Shown piece after piece: positions 41,610 through 50,683 of a stretch of 58,342 bases of DNA. This DNA comes from Vitreoscilla stercoraria DSM 513 (GTDB lineage: Bacteria > Pseudomonadota > Gammaproteobacteria > Burkholderiales > Neisseriaceae). The notes under the pieces were generated by a model. That model made no database searches and was not told the DNA's origin. It saw only the letters and a list, made by a program, of their open reading frames with translations. A program made the position numbers and the translations under genes. The stretch covers positions 1 through 58,342 of the forward strand of contig NZ_KB908034.1 in the NCBI RefSeq assembly GCF_000382305.1. Direction: 5' to 3'. Numbering within the stretch: position 1 is the stretch's first letter; each line of letters begins with the position of its first letter.

Positions 41610-43089
41610 GTTTTTCACCTCCTGTGGCAAAATGCATAATGTGTTCTTGGGTCATGTTTTCTTGGGTGACTTCACCGGTCATGCGGCCTTCATGCATAAC
41701 CAATACACGGTCGGCCATGCCTATCACCTCGGGTAATTCTGAGGAAATCATGAGAATTGCGACTCCTGCTTCTGCAAGCTGATTGATGATGTTGTAAATT
41801 TCTTTTTTAGCGCCAATATCCACGCCACGAGTAGGTTCGTCCAAAATCAAAATATCTGGATCTGTGCCCAACCATTTGGCTAAAACCACTTTTTGTTGAT
41901 TGCCGCCTGATAAAGATTTGGCAGCCAATTCGGCATTGGTGGTGCGGATGGCAAGCTGTTCGATGAAGCTTTGTACAAACTCACGCTCGGCTTGAATTTG
42001 AGTAATGCCTGCGCGACAAGTTTTGTCAAAATTGGGCAACATGATGTTGTCACGAATCGAAAAGTCCAAAACCAAACCTTCGGTTTTGCGGTCTTCGGTG
42101 ACAAATGCGATTTTGTGGCGCATGGCTTGAATCGGATTTTTGATGCTGACGCTTTGACCATCGATGTGGATTTGCCCTTGTTGGGCTTTGCGGTGACCAA
42201 AGAGGGTTTGCGCAACCTCTGTGCGGCCTGAACCCATCAAACCCGCAAAAACCAAGACTTCGCCTTTGCGCAAATCAAATGACACATTGTCGAATGCTTT
42301 GGACGCTGACAAATTGCGTACCGATAATTTCACTTCGCCAATATTGGCATTGCGTTCAGGAAAACGCTCACCCAGTTCACGACCTACCATCATCGCCACA
42401 ATTTCGTCGAAATTGGTTTCTGGAATGTTGCGCACACCTGCGTATTGCCCATCACGCAAAATGGTGATGCGGTCGCAAATGGCAAAAATTTCTTCCATGC
42501 GGTGAGAAATGTAAACAAAAGAAATGCCTTTGCTTTTCAATTCACGCACGGTTTCAAACAAAGTTTGGATTTCGCGATCGGTCAAAGCCGCCGTCGGTTC
42601 ATCCATCACAATGTATTTGGCGTCAGAGGCGATGGCTTTGGCGATTTCAACCAGCTGTTGCTTGCCCACAGACAAATCACCTGCGCGGGTTTTTGGATCA
42701 ATGTCCAAGCCCAATTTACACAGTAATTCATAGGTTTGGCGTTGCATTTCTTTGCGCTTTAAAATACCAAAACCATAAGTCAACTCTTTGCCTAAGAAAA
42801 GATTTTCTGCCACCGATAAGTCTGGCAAAATGTTCAACTCTTGGTGGATGACGTGAATGCCACAAGCTTCAGAATCACGCACATTTTTGAAAATTTTTTC
42901 CTGCCCATCGACGGTGATGCTGCCGCTGTCTTTTTGATGAATACCGCTTAAAATTTTCATCAAAGTAGATTTGCCAGCACCGTTTTCGCCCATCAAAGCA
43001 TGGATTTCACCATTTTTTAGCTCGAACTCTACGCCATTTAAGACTTGGTTGCTGCTGAAGGCTTTGCAAATGCCTGTCATGTGTATCAT
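41596..43089 (-). CDS. rbsA: Ribose ABC transporter ATP-binding protein
   Basis: A 497-residue fused ABC ATPase. First cassette: Walker A GENGAGKST, signature LSVGKQQLVEIAKA, Walker B YIVMDEPTAALTD. Second cassette: degenerate Walker A GLMGSGRTE, signature LSGGNQQKVVLAKW, Walker B ILILDEPTRGVDIGAK. This asymmetric pair is normal for carbohydrate uptake class 2 ATPases. AAGGAGG precedes the ATG; nine bases after rbsD. Confidence 0.95.
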   Translation of the reverse strand: MIHMTGICKAFSSNQVLNGVEFELKNGEIHALMGENGAGKSTLMKILSGIHQKDSGSITVDGQEKIFKNVRDSEACGIHVIHQELNILPDLSVAENLFLGKELTYGFGILKRKEMQRQTYELLCKLGLDIDPKTRAGDLSVGKQQLVEIAKAIASDAKYIVMDEPTAALTDREIQTLFETVRELKSKGISFVYISHRMEEIFAICDRITILRDGQYAGVRNIPETNFDEIVAMMVGRELGERFPERNANIGEVKLSVRNLSASKAFDNVSFDLRKGEVLVFAGLMGSGRTEVAQTLFGHRKAQQGQIHIDGQSVSIKNPIQAMRHKIAFVTEDRKTEGLVLDFSIRDNIMLPNFDKTCRAGITQIQAEREFVQSFIEQLAIRTTNAELAAKSLSGGNQQKVVLAKWLGTDPDILILDEPTRGVDIGAKKEIYNIINQLAEAGVAILMISSELPEVIGMADRVLVMHEGRMTGEVTQENMTQEHIMHFATGGEKHVLH

Positions 43090-43098
43090 GGAGCCTCC

Positions 43099-43488
43099 TT
43101 AAAAAATCACGCCGCTTTGCAAGATGATATTGGCGTAAGGTGTGGCCTCACCTGTGCGGATGATGACTTTGGCTTGGGCACATTGCTGTTTGAATGCTTC
43201 ATGGGAAACATATTCTGTGTGCAAGTTCAAATTTTGAATGTGTTGGTCGAGGCTTTGGTTGTGTGCCGTGATTTCACTGGCGCACACACTTTTCTCTACG
43301 ACCAAATCTGCTAATACAGCATTGAGCACATCTTCAAAACTGGGCTTGTGCAAAGCGTATGCCAAATCGATGCATGTCACACCCGCAGGAACGGGTAAGC
43401 CACAGTCTGCAATGACAATGGTGTCGGTATGTCCCAATTTTGCAAAAATACCCGCCAATTCGCGGTTTAAGATGCCATGTTTTTTCAT
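43099..43488 (-). CDS. rbsD: D-ribose pyranase
   Basis: Converts beta-ribopyranose to the furanose used by ribokinase. 129 residues with GILNRELAGIFAKLGHTDTIVIADCGLPVP (catalytic His near 20) and a C-terminal VIIRTGEATPYANIILQSGV. First gene of rbsDACB. The expected ribokinase (rbsK) and LacI-type repressor (rbsR) are not in the window. Confidence 0.95.
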   Translation of the reverse strand: MKKHGILNRELAGIFAKLGHTDTIVIADCGLPVPAGVTCIDLAYALHKPSFEDVLNAVLADLVVEKSVCASEITAHNQSLDQHIQNLNLHTEYVSHEAFKQQCAQAKVIIRTGEATPYANIILQSGVIF

Positions 43489-43714
43489 GCGTTGAGAGCC
43501 TTAAAGTGTTGATGATGTATGATTATTTTGATGACCATCATCTTCACCTGTTCGTGGTTTGGTTTGGAAAAAGGTGTAATATTATCAAATTAATGGATTC
43601 TTTGAGTGTAAATTTGCTTAATTAATTCAATTAATGGGGTTTTTATAACTATGGCATTTAAATTTTGCAATAAATGTTCATATTCATTTCTATATTTATG
43701 AGGCATTAGATATC

Positions 43715-43746
43715 AAAAAGCGTCCTGTAAATGTTTACAGGACGCT
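43715..43746 (-). terminator. DUS-pair hairpin downstream of topA
   Basis: AAGCGTCCTGTAA, ATGT, and the inverted unit; AAAAAG on its left reads as a T tract on the minus strand. 29 bases past the topA stop. Confidence 0.85.
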
Positions 43747-43775
43747 GAGTTTGATTTAATCAGGTTTGGAATTGC

Positions 43776-46094
43776 TTATTCGGCGTTGGTTTCTTTTTTA
43801 GCCTCTGGTGCTTCGATTTGCTCAGCATGACCACACTCTTTTTGTGGACACACTTTTTCAGTGCCACGACGCTTGGTCACTTTGATGGTCAATAATGGCC
43901 AATTACATTTTGGACAAGCTTCGTTGATTGGTGGGTTCCAAACGGCGTAATCGCAATCTGGATAGGTTTCACAGCTGTAAAACAATTTGCCAAAACGGCT
44001 CTTGCGCTCAATCAAATGACCTTTGCCACATTTCGGGCAAGCGACGCCCGAGTCTTTTTTCTCTAAAGGCTCGATGTAAGTACATTTAGGCTTGCTTTTG
44101 TAATTGCTGCAACCGATGAATTTACCGAAACGACCTTTTTTGTAAATCAATTGACCATTGCATTTGGGACAAAAGCGGCCTTCTACTTCGGTCGGCTCTT
44201 CGGCAGCTTTGGCGGCTTCTTCCGCGGTTTCGTTGACGTTGCGGGTGTAATCGCATTCAGGATAACCGTGGCAAGCGATGAAGCGGCCGCGTTTGCCAAA
44301 TTTAATCATCAATTTGTGTTGACCACATTTTGGACAATCTTCTTCCAAATCTTCTGAGGTGATTTGTGCGCGCGGAATGTCTTCTTTTTCTTTGACTTGT
44401 TTGTCAAAGTCTTTCCAAAATGATTTCATCACCGGTTGCCAAGCGCGTTTGCCATTGGCAATATCGTCGAGTTGGTCTTCCAGTTTAGCGGTGAAATTGT
44501 AATCGACGTATTGACCAAAATGCTCGGTTAAAAACTTGTTCACAATGTCGCCTGTGTCCGTTGGCGTAAAACGCTTTTGGTCTAGGGTGACATATTCACG
44601 GTCTTTGAGTGTAGAAATGATACTGGCGTAAGTCGATGGACGGCCGATGCCAAATTCTTCCAAAGCTTTCACCAAAGACGCTTCCGTGTAACGTGGTGGT
44701 GGTTGAGTAAAGTGTTGTTCGCCACGCAAAGCATCGACGGGCAAAACGTCGCCTTCGTTCATTTCCGGCAATTTTTTGCTGCCTTCTTCGCCATCGTCAT
44801 CGTCATCAGTGTCTTCTTCGTACACGCTCAAAAAGCCAGCGAAGGTTTGCACTTGACCTGTGGTGCGGAAGATGCCTTCACCCATTTCAATGTCAACCGA
44901 AGTCAAATCGAATTTCGCAGGTGTCATTTGACATGCGACTGTGCGTTTCCAAATCATTTGGTACAAACGGAATTGGTCGCTGCTCAAAAACGGTTTCACT
45001 TCTTCAGGCGTCCTGTAAACCGAAGTAGGACGGATAGATTCATGCGCTTCTTGGGCATTTTTCGATTTGGTTTTGTAGGTATTGGCTTTGCTCGGCAAAA
45101 ATTGTTTGTCGATTTTGTTTTCAATGTAATGGCGAATTTCAACCAAAGCATCTTCAGACAAACTGACTGAGTCAGTACGCATGTATGAAATCAAACCAAT
45201 CGCGCCTTGACCGACATCGATGCCTTCGTACAATTGTTGTGCAGTGCGCATGGTACGGTCAGTGGTCATACCCAATTTGCGTACGGCTTCTTGTTGCAAA
45301 GTTGAAGTGGTAAACGGTGCGGCTGGGTTGCGGCTGCGTTTTTTCTTTTCAATTTTGGCAATTTTGGCTTCATTGCCTGTTAAGTTAGCGATGACTTTGG
45401 CTTGAGATGCGTCATTTGGCAAAGCAAATTGGTCTAATTTTTCACCCTCATAATGAGTTAAGCGGGCTGAAAATTTGCTGCGACCTTTGTGGCTGTCCAA
45501 ATGTACAGACCAATATTCTTGTTCGGTAAATGCTTTGATTTCGTTTTCACGTTCACAAATCAAACGCAAAGCAGGACTTTGCACACGACCTGCTGACAAA
45601 CCACGACGAATTTTTTTCCACAACAATGGCGATAAATTAAAACCAACCAAATAATCCAAAGCACGGCGGGCTTGTTGCGCATCGACCAATTCTTGTGAAA
45701 TCGGGCGTGGATTTTGAATGGCCTCTAAAACCGCTTTTTTGGTGACTTCATGAAACACCACACGCTCTTTGGGCAAAGTTTTCAGGCCGCGTTTGCCATC
45801 TAAGATTTGTTGTAAATGCCAAGAAATGGCTTCACCTTCGCGGTCCGGGTCGGTTGCCAAATACACGTGTTCGGCTTCGCGAGCAGCTTGAACAATGGCA
45901 TCAACGTGTTTGCTGTTGCGACTGACCAATTGGTATTTCATCGCAAAGTCATTTTCAGGATCCACTGCGCCACTTTTCGGAACCAAGTCGCGCACATGGC
46001 CGTAAGACGCTAAAACTTCAAATTCAGCGCCTAAGTATTTTTTCAGTGTTTTGGCTTTGGAAGGTGATTCCACGATTAATAAATTTTTGGCCAT
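43776..46094 (-). CDS. topA: DNA topoisomerase I
   Basis: Type IA topoisomerase that relaxes negative supercoils. 772 residues: TOPRIM (LLIVESPSKAKTLKKYLG; TDPDREGEAISWHL about 81-94), the RRALDYLVGFNLSPLLW core, active Tyr near 304 in LISYMRTDSVSLS, and four C-terminal zinc ribbons starting CPKCGQHKL, CPKCNGQLI, CPKCGKGHL and CPKCNWPLL. A DUS-like site lies inside (45008). Transcribed after smg, with a hairpin between. Confidence 0.97.
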   Translation of the reverse strand: MAKNLLIVESPSKAKTLKKYLGAEFEVLASYGHVRDLVPKSGAVDPENDFAMKYQLVSRNSKHVDAIVQAAREAEHVYLATDPDREGEAISWHLQQILDGKRGLKTLPKERVVFHEVTKKAVLEAIQNPRPISQELVDAQQARRALDYLVGFNLSPLLWKKIRRGLSAGRVQSPALRLICERENEIKAFTEQEYWSVHLDSHKGRSKFSARLTHYEGEKLDQFALPNDASQAKVIANLTGNEAKIAKIEKKKRSRNPAAPFTTSTLQQEAVRKLGMTTDRTMRTAQQLYEGIDVGQGAIGLISYMRTDSVSLSEDALVEIRHYIENKIDKQFLPSKANTYKTKSKNAQEAHESIRPTSVYRTPEEVKPFLSSDQFRLYQMIWKRTVACQMTPAKFDLTSVDIEMGEGIFRTTGQVQTFAGFLSVYEEDTDDDDDGEEGSKKLPEMNEGDVLPVDALRGEQHFTQPPPRYTEASLVKALEEFGIGRPSTYASIISTLKDREYVTLDQKRFTPTDTGDIVNKFLTEHFGQYVDYNFTAKLEDQLDDIANGKRAWQPVMKSFWKDFDKQVKEKEDIPRAQITSEDLEEDCPKCGQHKLMIKFGKRGRFIACHGYPECDYTRNVNETAEEAAKAAEEPTEVEGRFCPKCNGQLIYKKGRFGKFIGCSNYKSKPKCTYIEPLEKKDSGVACPKCGKGHLIERKSRFGKLFYSCETYPDCDYAVWNPPINEACPKCNWPLLTIKVTKRRGTEKVCPQKECGHAEQIEAPEAKKETNAE

Positions 46095-46137
46095 TTTAGG
46101 AGTATTCGTATTGTTTGATTATTTGGGTGCAAAGTGT

Positions 46138-46190
46138 GCAAAACGCAGCGTCTAGGCTGCGTTTGGTAAGGCGCAAGAACGTTCTGCCTT
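46138..46190 (-). terminator. Hairpins between smg and topA
   Basis: Two neighbouring stems: AAGGC/GCCTT around the palindrome AGAACGTTCT (46168-46190) and AAACGCAGC/GCTGCGTTT (46141-46164), the latter followed by TTTT on the minus strand. Probably terminates the dprA-smg transcript before topA; the T tract is short. Confidence 0.6.
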
Positions 46191-46192
46191 AT

Positions 46193-46651
46193 TTATTGCA
46201 TCATGGTATGACCGTGTAAAGCAACCAATAATTCATCGCCTATCAAAATTGGCAATTCACTTTGGTGTAACCACAAGACCATTAATGCCAATAATTTGGT
46301 ATGGTCTACGGTAATATCTTCATCGGGCAATTGGGTGAGCATGTGAATGATGAGCTCACGTTGGGTTGAGTTAATACCGCTTTCTGCTTGTAAAAAACTC
46401 AATAAATGAATCACTTCTTCAGGCAAGACATCGAGCTCATATTGATTGAAAACACGAATATATTGGCAATCATCTAAGATGGCTTGATCCATGCTTAAAC
46501 TGTTGGTTAAATGCTCTAAGCATTCTAAAGCATCGCGAATCTCTTCGCCATCAAAGCCTGCTTCGGCTAATAATGTGCCTAAAGCATCTTGCTTTGGACA
46601 GGTTTCCCAGTCTTGGAAGTTTTCAATTAAAAAAGCAATGACATCGAACAT
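46193..46651 (-). CDS. smg: Smg family protein (DUF494)
   Basis: A 152-residue protein of the Smg/DUF494 family, conserved next to dprA and topA in beta- and gammaproteobacteria. Recognised by MFDVIAFLIENFQDWE at the start, the acidic middle, and CQYIRVFNQYELDVLPEEVI. Function unknown. Sixteen bases after dprA. Confidence 0.9.
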   Translation of the reverse strand: MFDVIAFLIENFQDWETCPKQDALGTLLAEAGFDGEEIRDALECLEHLTNSLSMDQAILDDCQYIRVFNQYELDVLPEEVIHLLSFLQAESGINSTQRELIIHMLTQLPDEDITVDHTKLLALMVLWLHQSELPILIGDELLVALHGHTMMQ

Positions 46652-46667
46652 AGTCTATCCAGTTGGG

Positions 46668-47765
46668 TTAATGAATGCGTTGGTAACGACCACCTGTGAG
46701 TGCTGCAATCTGACCTTGTAGCTCTAATTCCAATAATTCAGCATACACATCTGTAAGGCTGCTGCCAAGTTTATCGACCAATTGGTCAGGATGTATGGGG
46801 TCAAAACCCATGGCTTGCAAGAGCGGTGATGGATTTGGATGGTTGTCTGTATTGGCTTTTGGCTCAAAATGGGTATTTTTGTGCAGCTGCGGCAAAAGGA
46901 TACATTCTTCCAAAATGTCTTGAACCGATTCAATCAGCTTGGCACCTTGTTTGATCAAAGCATGGCAGCCTTTGCTATGAGGATTGTGAATTGAGCCGGG
47001 TATGGCCATCACTTCTTTGTTCATTTCCAATCCTAAGCGGGCTGTAATTAAAGATCCTGATTCCACAGCCGCTTCAACCACCAAAATCGCTTGCGACAAA
47101 GCTGCAATGATGCGGTTGCGTCTTGGGAAGTTTTGCGCAACAGGTGGTGTTCCAAGGGCGAATTCTGACAGCAATAAGCCTTTTTCACAAATTTGATGTG
47201 CCAATTGGCGATTGGCCGCAGGATAAACGCGGTCTATGCCTGTTCCCAAAACAGCGATAGTGGCACCATTTACTTGAATACAGCCTTGATGGGCTGCGGT
47301 GTCGATGCCCGCGGCAAATCCAGAAACAATCGCCATATTGTGTTGGCTTAAATCTGCCGCAAATCTGTGAGCATTTTGTAAGCCTTGGGCTGTCGCGTGG
47401 CGGCTGCCGATAATCGCAATGCTCGGTTGGTGTAATAAAGACAAATCGCCTTTGGCAAATAATAAAGGAGGCGGTGAGTCAATTTGCGCTAAATTTAATG
47501 GATAATCATCGTCTAGTAAAGACAATAAATGGTTGTTTGCATGTTCGCTTTCCCATATTAAAGCGTCCTGTAAAGCTTGTTTGCCTTGACGTTGTTGTAT
47601 GGCTTGAATGGCTTTGGGTTTGGCTAAGTTGGAAAGTGCAGAGCTTGGTGTTTGCCAAATGTCAGCAGGACAATCCAAATATTGTAATATTTTTAATAGG
47701 GTCATAGGACCGACATAAGGCGTGAGGGCCAATTCAAGATAAGCCAATCGGTTGGCATCGTTCAT
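46668..47765 (-). CDS. dprA: DNA-processing protein DprA
   Basis: Loads RecA onto incoming single-stranded DNA during natural transformation. 365 residues: N-terminal SAM-like helices, Rossmann domain with IAIIGSRHATAQGLQNAHR and IVSGFAAGIDTAAHQGC, GTGIDRVYPAANRQLA, FPRRNRIIAALSQAILVVEA, and a C-terminal winged helix (LVDKLGSSLTDVYAELLELE). A DUS-like site lies within the gene (47561). Its presence fits the view that the repeat is an uptake signal. Confidence 0.96.
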   Translation of the reverse strand: MNDANRLAYLELALTPYVGPMTLLKILQYLDCPADIWQTPSSALSNLAKPKAIQAIQQRQGKQALQDALIWESEHANNHLLSLLDDDYPLNLAQIDSPPPLLFAKGDLSLLHQPSIAIIGSRHATAQGLQNAHRFAADLSQHNMAIVSGFAAGIDTAAHQGCIQVNGATIAVLGTGIDRVYPAANRQLAHQICEKGLLLSEFALGTPPVAQNFPRRNRIIAALSQAILVVEAAVESGSLITARLGLEMNKEVMAIPGSIHNPHSKGCHALIKQGAKLIESVQDILEECILLPQLHKNTHFEPKANTDNHPNPSPLLQAMGFDPIHPDQLVDKLGSSLTDVYAELLELELQGQIAALTGGRYQRIH

Positions 47766-47783
47766 GACTCAATATCCTAGATA

Positions 47784-47808
47784 TTAAAAACGCACCCTAA
47801 GGTGCGTT
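47784..47808 (-). terminator. Rho-independent terminator of the LysM gene
   Basis: AACGCACC, CTAA, GGTGCGTT, followed by TTTTTAAT on the minus strand, just past the LysM gene stop. Confidence 0.85.
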
Positions 47809-47819
47809 GATAGATACAA

Positions 47820-49085
47820 TCAATATTTGATGTAATCACCACGATTGTAATTACCATGTTCATAGTAATGTGGCTCTTGTGGTTCGTTTGGAACATGTGG
47901 ACTGTGATTGCTGAAATCATCCAAATCACGACCTGGTTCACGTACTGTATCGCCTACGCTGACGTTGGTTAAACTGCTTAAAATTAATGCATATGAGATA
48001 TTTTCATTGGCTTGATATACCATGGCCAAAGCCAACTCTTCGGATGGAATGGAAATATGACCATAGCGTGGACCATCGTCATTGCCACGACGCTCGACCT
48101 TGGTGGTGTTGATTTTGCGATAGATGCTGATCACTGTACCAGGATCAATACCTTGGCTTAAACCTTGATTGATGGCTATGGTTTGAAATTGTGCTGCTTC
48201 ACTAACGCCATCCAGAATAGACAAAACTTTGGCATTCACAGGCACAGAAGGCTCGTGTGGCATGAATTGAAAGCCTGTTTTGATAAAATCAGGCTCACGC
48301 ATCAAATAGTCACCTTTTAAAATTTCCGAACCAATTTCACGAATCATCATCGGTTGTGCGGTTGTGGTTGGGATTTTTAATAAAGGGTGTTTTAAAGTGT
48401 AATACTCATCATCATTTAAACGACTGTTGTCGGCGACTGTGTCACGCTCACTCCATGCGCTTGGATTAAAATTAATTGTTTCTAATTTACCGGTGATGAT
48501 GATTTCACGACCTAAGAATTTTTTGGTATCAGGGTCGGTAATGTCTTTATTTACACGGTAGCTATAATATGTACCTGGTTCTTTTAAGCCATAAGAATAA
48601 ACACGGTCACCGGGTGAATAAATCAAGCGGCTGTCAGGACCTTGAATCAAATGAGGTGCATTCTTCATTTCTTCGGTACTGATAATTTGTGGCGACTGCA
48701 TGAAAGTTTGCGCCAAATTCATGTTGATGGTGTTAATACCATAACCGTCACTGACTGTGCGTACACCAGGGTGAATTTTGATGACTGGGATTTTAGTGCT
48801 GTCTTCTAAGCCTAGAACAGGTTGCCCATTGACATAACTTAAGACCAAAGTTTGACCTGGATAAATCAGGTGGGGGCTGCGCAATTGGGTACGGTTGGCA
48901 TTCCACAGCTTAGGCCATTGCCAAGGATTGCTCAGATAGCGTCCTGAAATGCCCCATAAGGTATCGCCTTGTTTGACTGTATAACGAGCAGGAGCGTCAG
49001 CACGCAATTTCAGCGTTTGTGCAAAGCTGGAAGTGGAAATAGCTAAGCCTGCAGTGCAAAGCAAGGTTATAATGGTTCTTTGCAT
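47820..49085 (-). CDS. Exported LysM-domain protein
   Basis: A 421-residue periplasmic protein with signal peptide ending TSSFAQ and a LysM domain at about 37-82 (YTVKQGDTLWGISGRYLSNP, LIYPGQTLVL), which binds peptidoglycan. The remaining 340 residues are mostly beta-structure; a similar LysM protein commonly sits by dprA and def in betaproteobacteria. C-terminus is Asn/His/Tyr-rich (HYYEHGNYNRGDYIKY). A DUS-like site lies inside (48938). Divergent from def. Confidence 0.87.
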   Translation of the reverse strand: MQRTIITLLCTAGLAISTSSFAQTLKLRADAPARYTVKQGDTLWGISGRYLSNPWQWPKLWNANRTQLRSPHLIYPGQTLVLSYVNGQPVLGLEDSTKIPVIKIHPGVRTVSDGYGINTINMNLAQTFMQSPQIISTEEMKNAPHLIQGPDSRLIYSPGDRVYSYGLKEPGTYYSYRVNKDITDPDTKKFLGREIIITGKLETINFNPSAWSERDTVADNSRLNDDEYYTLKHPLLKIPTTTAQPMMIREIGSEILKGDYLMREPDFIKTGFQFMPHEPSVPVNAKVLSILDGVSEAAQFQTIAINQGLSQGIDPGTVISIYRKINTTKVERRGNDDGPRYGHISIPSEELALAMVYQANENISYALILSSLTNVSVGDTVREPGRDLDDFSNHSPHVPNEPQEPHYYEHGNYNRGDYIKY

Positions 49086-49253
49086 GATTTTCCCTTATTT
49101 CGAATTCTATAATGACATGAATGCCAATTTATCTAAATCATAGATGATTTGCATGGATAAAATCTAGTTTTTCAATCACATTCTCTTGAAATCAATGATA
49201 TTGTCGTCAATTAAGTCATATACAACAGCATTTTAGTTTTAAGGAGTCCCCTG

Positions 49254-49751
49254 ATGGCACTGTTAGAAATTTTACAATATCCAGATGAGCGTTTGGCGAT
49301 CATTGCCAAGCCTGTTGAACAAGTAGATGAACGCATTCAACAATTGATTAAAGATATGGCTGAAACCATGTATGCCGCACATGGTATTGGTTTGGCTGCA
49401 ACGCAAGTGAATGTGCATGAGCAAGTCGTGGTCATGGACTTGTCAGAAAGTCACAATGAATTGCGTGTCTTCATCAATGCTAAAATTACCGAGCGTGATG
49501 GCGAAACCGTTTATGAAGAAGGTTGTTTGTCTGTACCTGGCATTTACGACAAAGTGCACCGTTCAGAAACGGTCACTGTCGAAGCTTTGAATGAAAAAGG
49601 TGAGCCTTTCACTTTGCATGCTGATGGTTTATTGGCGATTTGCGTTCAACATGAATTGGATCATTTGAATGGCAAAGTGTTTGTACAGCATTTGTCACGC
49701 TTGAAGCAAGACCGTATTAAAAACAAATTGAAAAAAGCCCAAAGAGCCTAA
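49254..49751 (+). CDS. def: Peptide deformylase
   Basis: Removes the N-formyl group from new proteins. 165 residues with the three motifs: HGIGLAATQVN, EEGCLSVPGI (metal Cys) and QHELDHLNGKVF (metal His, catalytic Glu). AAGGAG precedes the ATG. Its stop overlaps the fmt start by one base. Confidence 0.97.
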   Translation: MALLEILQYPDERLAIIAKPVEQVDERIQQLIKDMAETMYAAHGIGLAATQVNVHEQVVVMDLSESHNELRVFINAKITERDGETVYEEGCLSVPGIYDKVHRSETVTVEALNEKGEPFTLHADGLLAICVQHELDHLNGKVFVQHLSRLKQDRIKNKLKKAQRA

Positions 49752-50683
49752 TGAGAATCATATTTGCAGGTACGCCTGATTTTGCAGCCCATGCGTTGGC
49801 TGCCTTGATTGCTGCTGGACATGAAGTGGCCGCTGTTTTGACACAACCCGATCGTCCTAAAGGTCGTGGTATGAAATTGACTGCATCGCCTGTCAAAACT
49901 TTGGCATTGGAACATGCTTTGCCTGTGTGGCAGCCTGAACATTTGAAAGACGAAGCGACTCAACAGCAATTGCGTGATTTGAATGCTGAGGTGATGGTCG
50001 TAGCAGCTTATGGCTTGTTGTTGCCTGCAAGCGTCCTGAACATTCCTGCACGTGGCTGCTTGAATATTCATGCGTCTTTGTTGCCACGCTGGCGTGGCGC
50101 AGCGCCGATTCAGCGAGCCATAGAGGCAGGTGATGCTCAAACTGGTGTGTGTATCATGCAAATGGACGTGGGTTTGGATACAGGTGATGTATTGCTCACC
50201 AAAACCACGCCGATTCATGCGCAAACCAATGCAGCACAATTACATGACGCTTTGACCGAGTTGGGTGCTCAAGCCATTGTAGAAGCTTTGGCGCAGTTGC
50301 CTGATTTGGTGGCGTTGCCGCAGCCTAGCGAGGGTGTGACATATGCACAAAAACTGTCTAAAGCCGATGCCCAATTGGATTGGAATTTGCCTGTGCAACA
50401 AGTGCACGACAAAATTCGCGCGATGAATCCTGTTCCCGGTGCGTGGACGACTTTGAATGGTGATGTGTTCAAAATTTGGGGCAGTGAAATACAGGCAAAC
50501 AGTGTGAATGCATCTGTGGGTAGTATTTTAAGTGTGGATAAAAATGGCATTGCTGTGCAAGCAGCAGATGGTGTTTTGAACATTACCGAATTACAAGCCA
50601 GTGGCAGCAAACGCATGTCAGTGGCTGCATTTTTAGCAGGACGCACTGTTGTGGTGGGTCAGGCATTTGAAAGACAAGTATGA
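49751..50683 (+). CDS. fmt: Methionyl-tRNA formyltransferase
   Basis: Formylates initiator Met-tRNA. 310 residues: formyl-THF-binding domain IIFAGTPDFAAHALAAL, LPVWQPEHLKDE, LNIHASLLPRWRGAAPIQRAI (the SLLP catalytic motif), VCIMQMDVGLDTGDVL, and a C-terminal OB-like domain. DUS-like site at 50029. Overlaps def by one base and rsmB by four, a translationally coupled series. Confidence 0.97.
   Translation: MRIIFAGTPDFAAHALAALIAAGHEVAAVLTQPDRPKGRGMKLTASPVKTLALEHALPVWQPEHLKDEATQQQLRDLNAEVMVVAAYGLLLPASVLNIPARGCLNIHASLLPRWRGAAPIQRAIEAGDAQTGVCIMQMDVGLDTGDVLLTKTTPIHAQTNAAQLHDALTELGAQAIVEALAQLPDLVALPQPSEGVTYAQKLSKADAQLDWNLPVQQVHDKIRAMNPVPGAWTTLNGDVFKIWGSEIQANSVNASVGSILSVDKNGIAVQAADGVLNITELQASGSKRMSVAAFLAGRTVVVGQAFERQV

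Noticed and set aside
39719..43488. The rbs operon as a recently transferred island
   Set aside because: Base use resembles its neighbours, it is flanked by the resident DUS-pair terminators, and there is no integrase, tRNA junction or repeat.
294..43746. The repeated GCGTCCTG...CAGGACGC hairpins as a CRISPR array or as REP/BIME or NEMIS-type mobile repeats
   Set aside because: Units are isolated, kilobases apart, lack spacers of constant length, and also occur singly inside genes; the DUS interpretation explains both paired and single copies.
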